Part shown: positions 4,224 through 5,269 of the stretch, piece after piece
How the letters are laid out: every line of letters begins with the position of its first letter
Position numbering within the stretch: position 1 is the first letter of the stretch
Assembly: GCA_030648135.1 (NCBI GenBank)
Contig: JAUSIF010000304.1
Span: 1 to 5,269, forward strand
Direction of reading: 5' to 3'
Length of the DNA stretch: 5,269 bases
From: Xanthobacteraceae bacterium
GTDB lineage: Bacteria; Pseudomonadota; Alphaproteobacteria; Rhizobiales; Xanthobacteraceae
Translations under genes and position numbers: made by a program
The notes under the pieces: generated by a model
Told to the model about the DNA's origin: nothing
Database searches by the model: none
Seen by the model: only the letters and a program-made list of their open reading frames with translations

Positions 4224-5054
4224 TTAGCGGAATAGCCCCCGGGCTTTCCCTTTCGGTTGCTCTGTTGATTTCCCCTTGAACGGCTCCTTCAATTGCCCCT
4301 TTGCTTGATCCTTCAATTGACCCTTGAATAGCCCCTTTGTCAGCGTCTTAAACTGGCCAGGTTGTTTGCCCAGTTTGCCGCCCAGATTGCGTTGCCAGCC
4401 TCTCGCGGTGAACGCACTGCGGCCGATCCGGCGCGAGAGCGTTTGGTGCGCGCCTTCCAGGCGGCTCAACAGCCGCGCCGCCTGCGCCGGGCTGGCCCGA
4501 AAAAAGCCTAAGCGATTGATCGCCAGCGGCGATTCACCGGCGCGCACGTCGCGGCATCCGGCGCTGCCGTGGCAAACCACGCCGAGACCCTCCACCGTAT
4601 TGAAAACCATCTCATTGTTCTCGAACGAAACATCGATGACGGTGCCGCGCACGCCGATGACCGCGACCGGCGTCTTGATCTGATAGGCGCTGTCATCCGA
4701 GCTGCCGCTCACGAAGCGCAGCGTGCCGCGCACGATTTCCACCGTGGCGTTCCTGGCCTTGGCGCCGTCGAAAACGAATTTATCGAGCAGAACTTCCGAG
4801 TTCTCCCCGATCGTCAGCGTGGTGTCGTCGATGAATTGGATTTCCGCGGCACCGCTGCCCGCCGTTTTCACCCGATCGTTCTGCTCGAGCGGATCGTCGA
4901 TGGCGAGATTTTTTACGGCGGCGCCGCGCGCGTAGGTCGCGGCGGGAACGACCGAGGTGGCCTTGCCGACCGCAGCCGCGTCCACGTTCGCGGAAAAGAC
5001 CAACGCAATGGCGACGGCGCCAAGGACGTGAAGAACCACACGACGCGGATGCAT
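4224..5054 (-). CDS. Secreted FecR-domain protein with lysine-rich octapeptide-repeat tail
   Basis: The predicted 276-residue protein begins with a signal peptide (MHPRR, hydrophobic 6-20, cleavage probably at VDA-A, near 26). A FecR domain (about 40-175) follows, with VKTAGSGAAEIQFIDDTTLTIG and the diagnostic TPVAVIGVRGT (128-138). No anti-sigma N-terminal domain or internal membrane helix is seen, so it is not a classical FecR iron-signalling anti-sigma factor but the soluble periplasmic type, whose role is largely unknown. Two close cysteines, C161 and C167 (VVCHGSAGC), could form a disulfide. Residues 180-235 are Arg/Ala-rich and probably helical; residues 236-275 are a KG-x6 repeat tail. 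The ATG at 5054 is chosen over an in-frame TTG at 5072 because GGGAGAG lies about ten bases upstream of it and the TTG would place that site inside the gene. I see no convincing promoter in 5055-5173. The small membrane protein gene lies downstream. Confidence 0.85.
   Translation of the reverse strand: MHPRRVVLHVLGAVAIALVFSANVDAAAVGKATSVVPAATYARGAAVKNLAIDDPLEQNDRVKTAGSGAAEIQFIDDTTLTIGENSEVLLDKFVFDGAKARNATVEIVRGTLRFVSGSSDDSAYQIKTPVAVIGVRGTVIDVSFENNEMVFNTVEGLGVVCHGSAGCRDVRAGESPLAINRLGFFRASPAQAARLLSRLEGAHQTLSRRIGRSAFTARGWQRNLGGKLGKQPGQFKTLTKGLFKGQLKDQAKGQLKEPFKGKSTEQPKGKARGLFR
4230..4325 (-). repeat. Tandem 24-bp repeats encoding KG-x6 octapeptides
   Basis: Four consecutive octapeptides each beginning KG (residues 244-275) are encoded; the first reads KGQLKDQA and the second KGQLKEPF. 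A fifth, degenerate unit, KTLTKGLF, precedes them. At DNA level TCCTTCAATTG occurs at 4285-4295 and again at 4309-4319, exactly 24 bases apart, and GCCCCTTTG at 4295-4303 and 4331-4339. The last two units are diverged. The tail is basic, Gly/Gln-rich and probably disordered. Confidence 0.7.
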
Positions 5055-5173
5055 TTGATGGCGCTCTCCCAAGGGTTTCTTAGCCGGAATTTCCCGGCGG
5101 GCAAAGCCTGGAGATTTCCGCTTCTGGCACGAAACGGACCATCAACAAACTGGTTTATTGCCTGCAACGCCAC

Positions 5174-5202
5174 TTGACATTTCCGGGCACTAGGAATATA
5201 TT
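5174..5202 (+). promoter_or_regulatory. Near-consensus sigma-70 promoter
   Basis: A perfect TTGACA (5174-5179) and TATATT (5197-5202) are separated by 17 bases. Transcription would start around 5209, about 20 bases before the ATG at 5229. The -10 overlaps the 10-bp palindrome GAATATATTC (5194-5203). This is the best promoter in the window and points away from the FecR gene. Confidence 0.75.
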
Positions 5203-5228
5203 CAACATTAACCCCGCCCTTGAGGGCC

Positions 5229-5269
5229 ATGGACTGGATCCGGTCCAACCATGGGGGAGGGGTCGGCGC
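5229..5269 (+). CDS. Start of a plus-strand gene cut by the window edge
   Basis: Thirteen codons are visible: MDWIRSNHGGGVG. The ATG lies about 20 bases after the predicted start of a near-consensus promoter and is preceded by GAGGG (5222-5226), only two bases from the ATG and therefore oddly close. The MDW.RSN beginning resembles the N-termini I remember for small DUF2946-type proteins of Hyphomicrobiales, but 13 codons cannot establish this. CCATGG occurs at 5227-5232 and 5249-5254, with GGAC (5231-5234) and GTCC (5242-5245) between, so the start codon could be folded in a weak hairpin. Confidence 0.45.
   Translation, partial: MDWIRSNHGGGVG

Noticed and set aside
4569..5177. Plus-strand open frame of 202 codons opposite the FecR gene
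   Set aside because: It is antisense to a clear FecR domain, is Arg/Gly/Asp-rich with no motif, and has no ribosome binding site.
1..5269. tRNA, rRNA or a known riboswitch
   Set aside because: No cloverleaf with a TTCGA-type T-loop, no rRNA-like stretch and no riboswitch consensus was recognised on either strand by eye.

Overview
The window looks like chromosomal DNA of an alphaproteobacterium of the order Hyphomicrobiales (Rhizobiales). Three things support this: high G+C with GC-rich third codon positions; a recognisable EipB/DUF1849 periplasmic protein, a family typical of alphaproteobacteria; and intergenic palindromes with the core GTGGGAACCGGTTTT beside CATGATCCCGAAAA, which I remember as common in this order. 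Genus cannot be fixed from the sequence; a Beijerinckiaceae-like organism is a guess.

Left block (1-2633, minus strand, transcribed right to left): a RidA-family protein, then a glycerophosphodiester phosphodiesterase, then a COG3146/DUF482 FemAB/GNAT-like acyltransferase that runs off the left edge. The two gaps of this probable operon (2007-2141 and 1113-1265) are almost filled by two copies of a bipartite palindromic repeat. In both cases the TAG stop of the upstream gene sits in the edge of the repeat.

Divergent centre (2634-3035, about 400 bases without a gene): the 5' leader of ridA, a third, rearranged repeat with the same core (2747-2835), then a run of adjoining palindromes (2849-2961) containing a perfect 26-bp palindrome, then a candidate promoter and a good ribosome binding site for eipB.

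Right block: eipB (plus strand) encodes a secreted cell-envelope integrity protein and ends at a strong hairpin terminator shared with a convergent 55-residue two-helix membrane protein. Upstream of that small gene, on the same minus strand, is a secreted FecR-domain protein with a lysine-rich octapeptide-repeat tail. At the right edge a near-consensus sigma-70 promoter (TTGACA-17-TATATT, plus strand) drives a gene of which only 13 codons are visible.

The genes are mostly envelope-linked (EipB, FecR-domain protein, small membrane protein, FemAB-like acyltransferase, phosphodiesterase), with RidA as a metabolite-damage enzyme. I see no defence system, prophage, transposase, CRISPR array, tRNA or rRNA. 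The unusual content lies in the repeats between genes and in two odd protein segments, not in a new multi-gene system.
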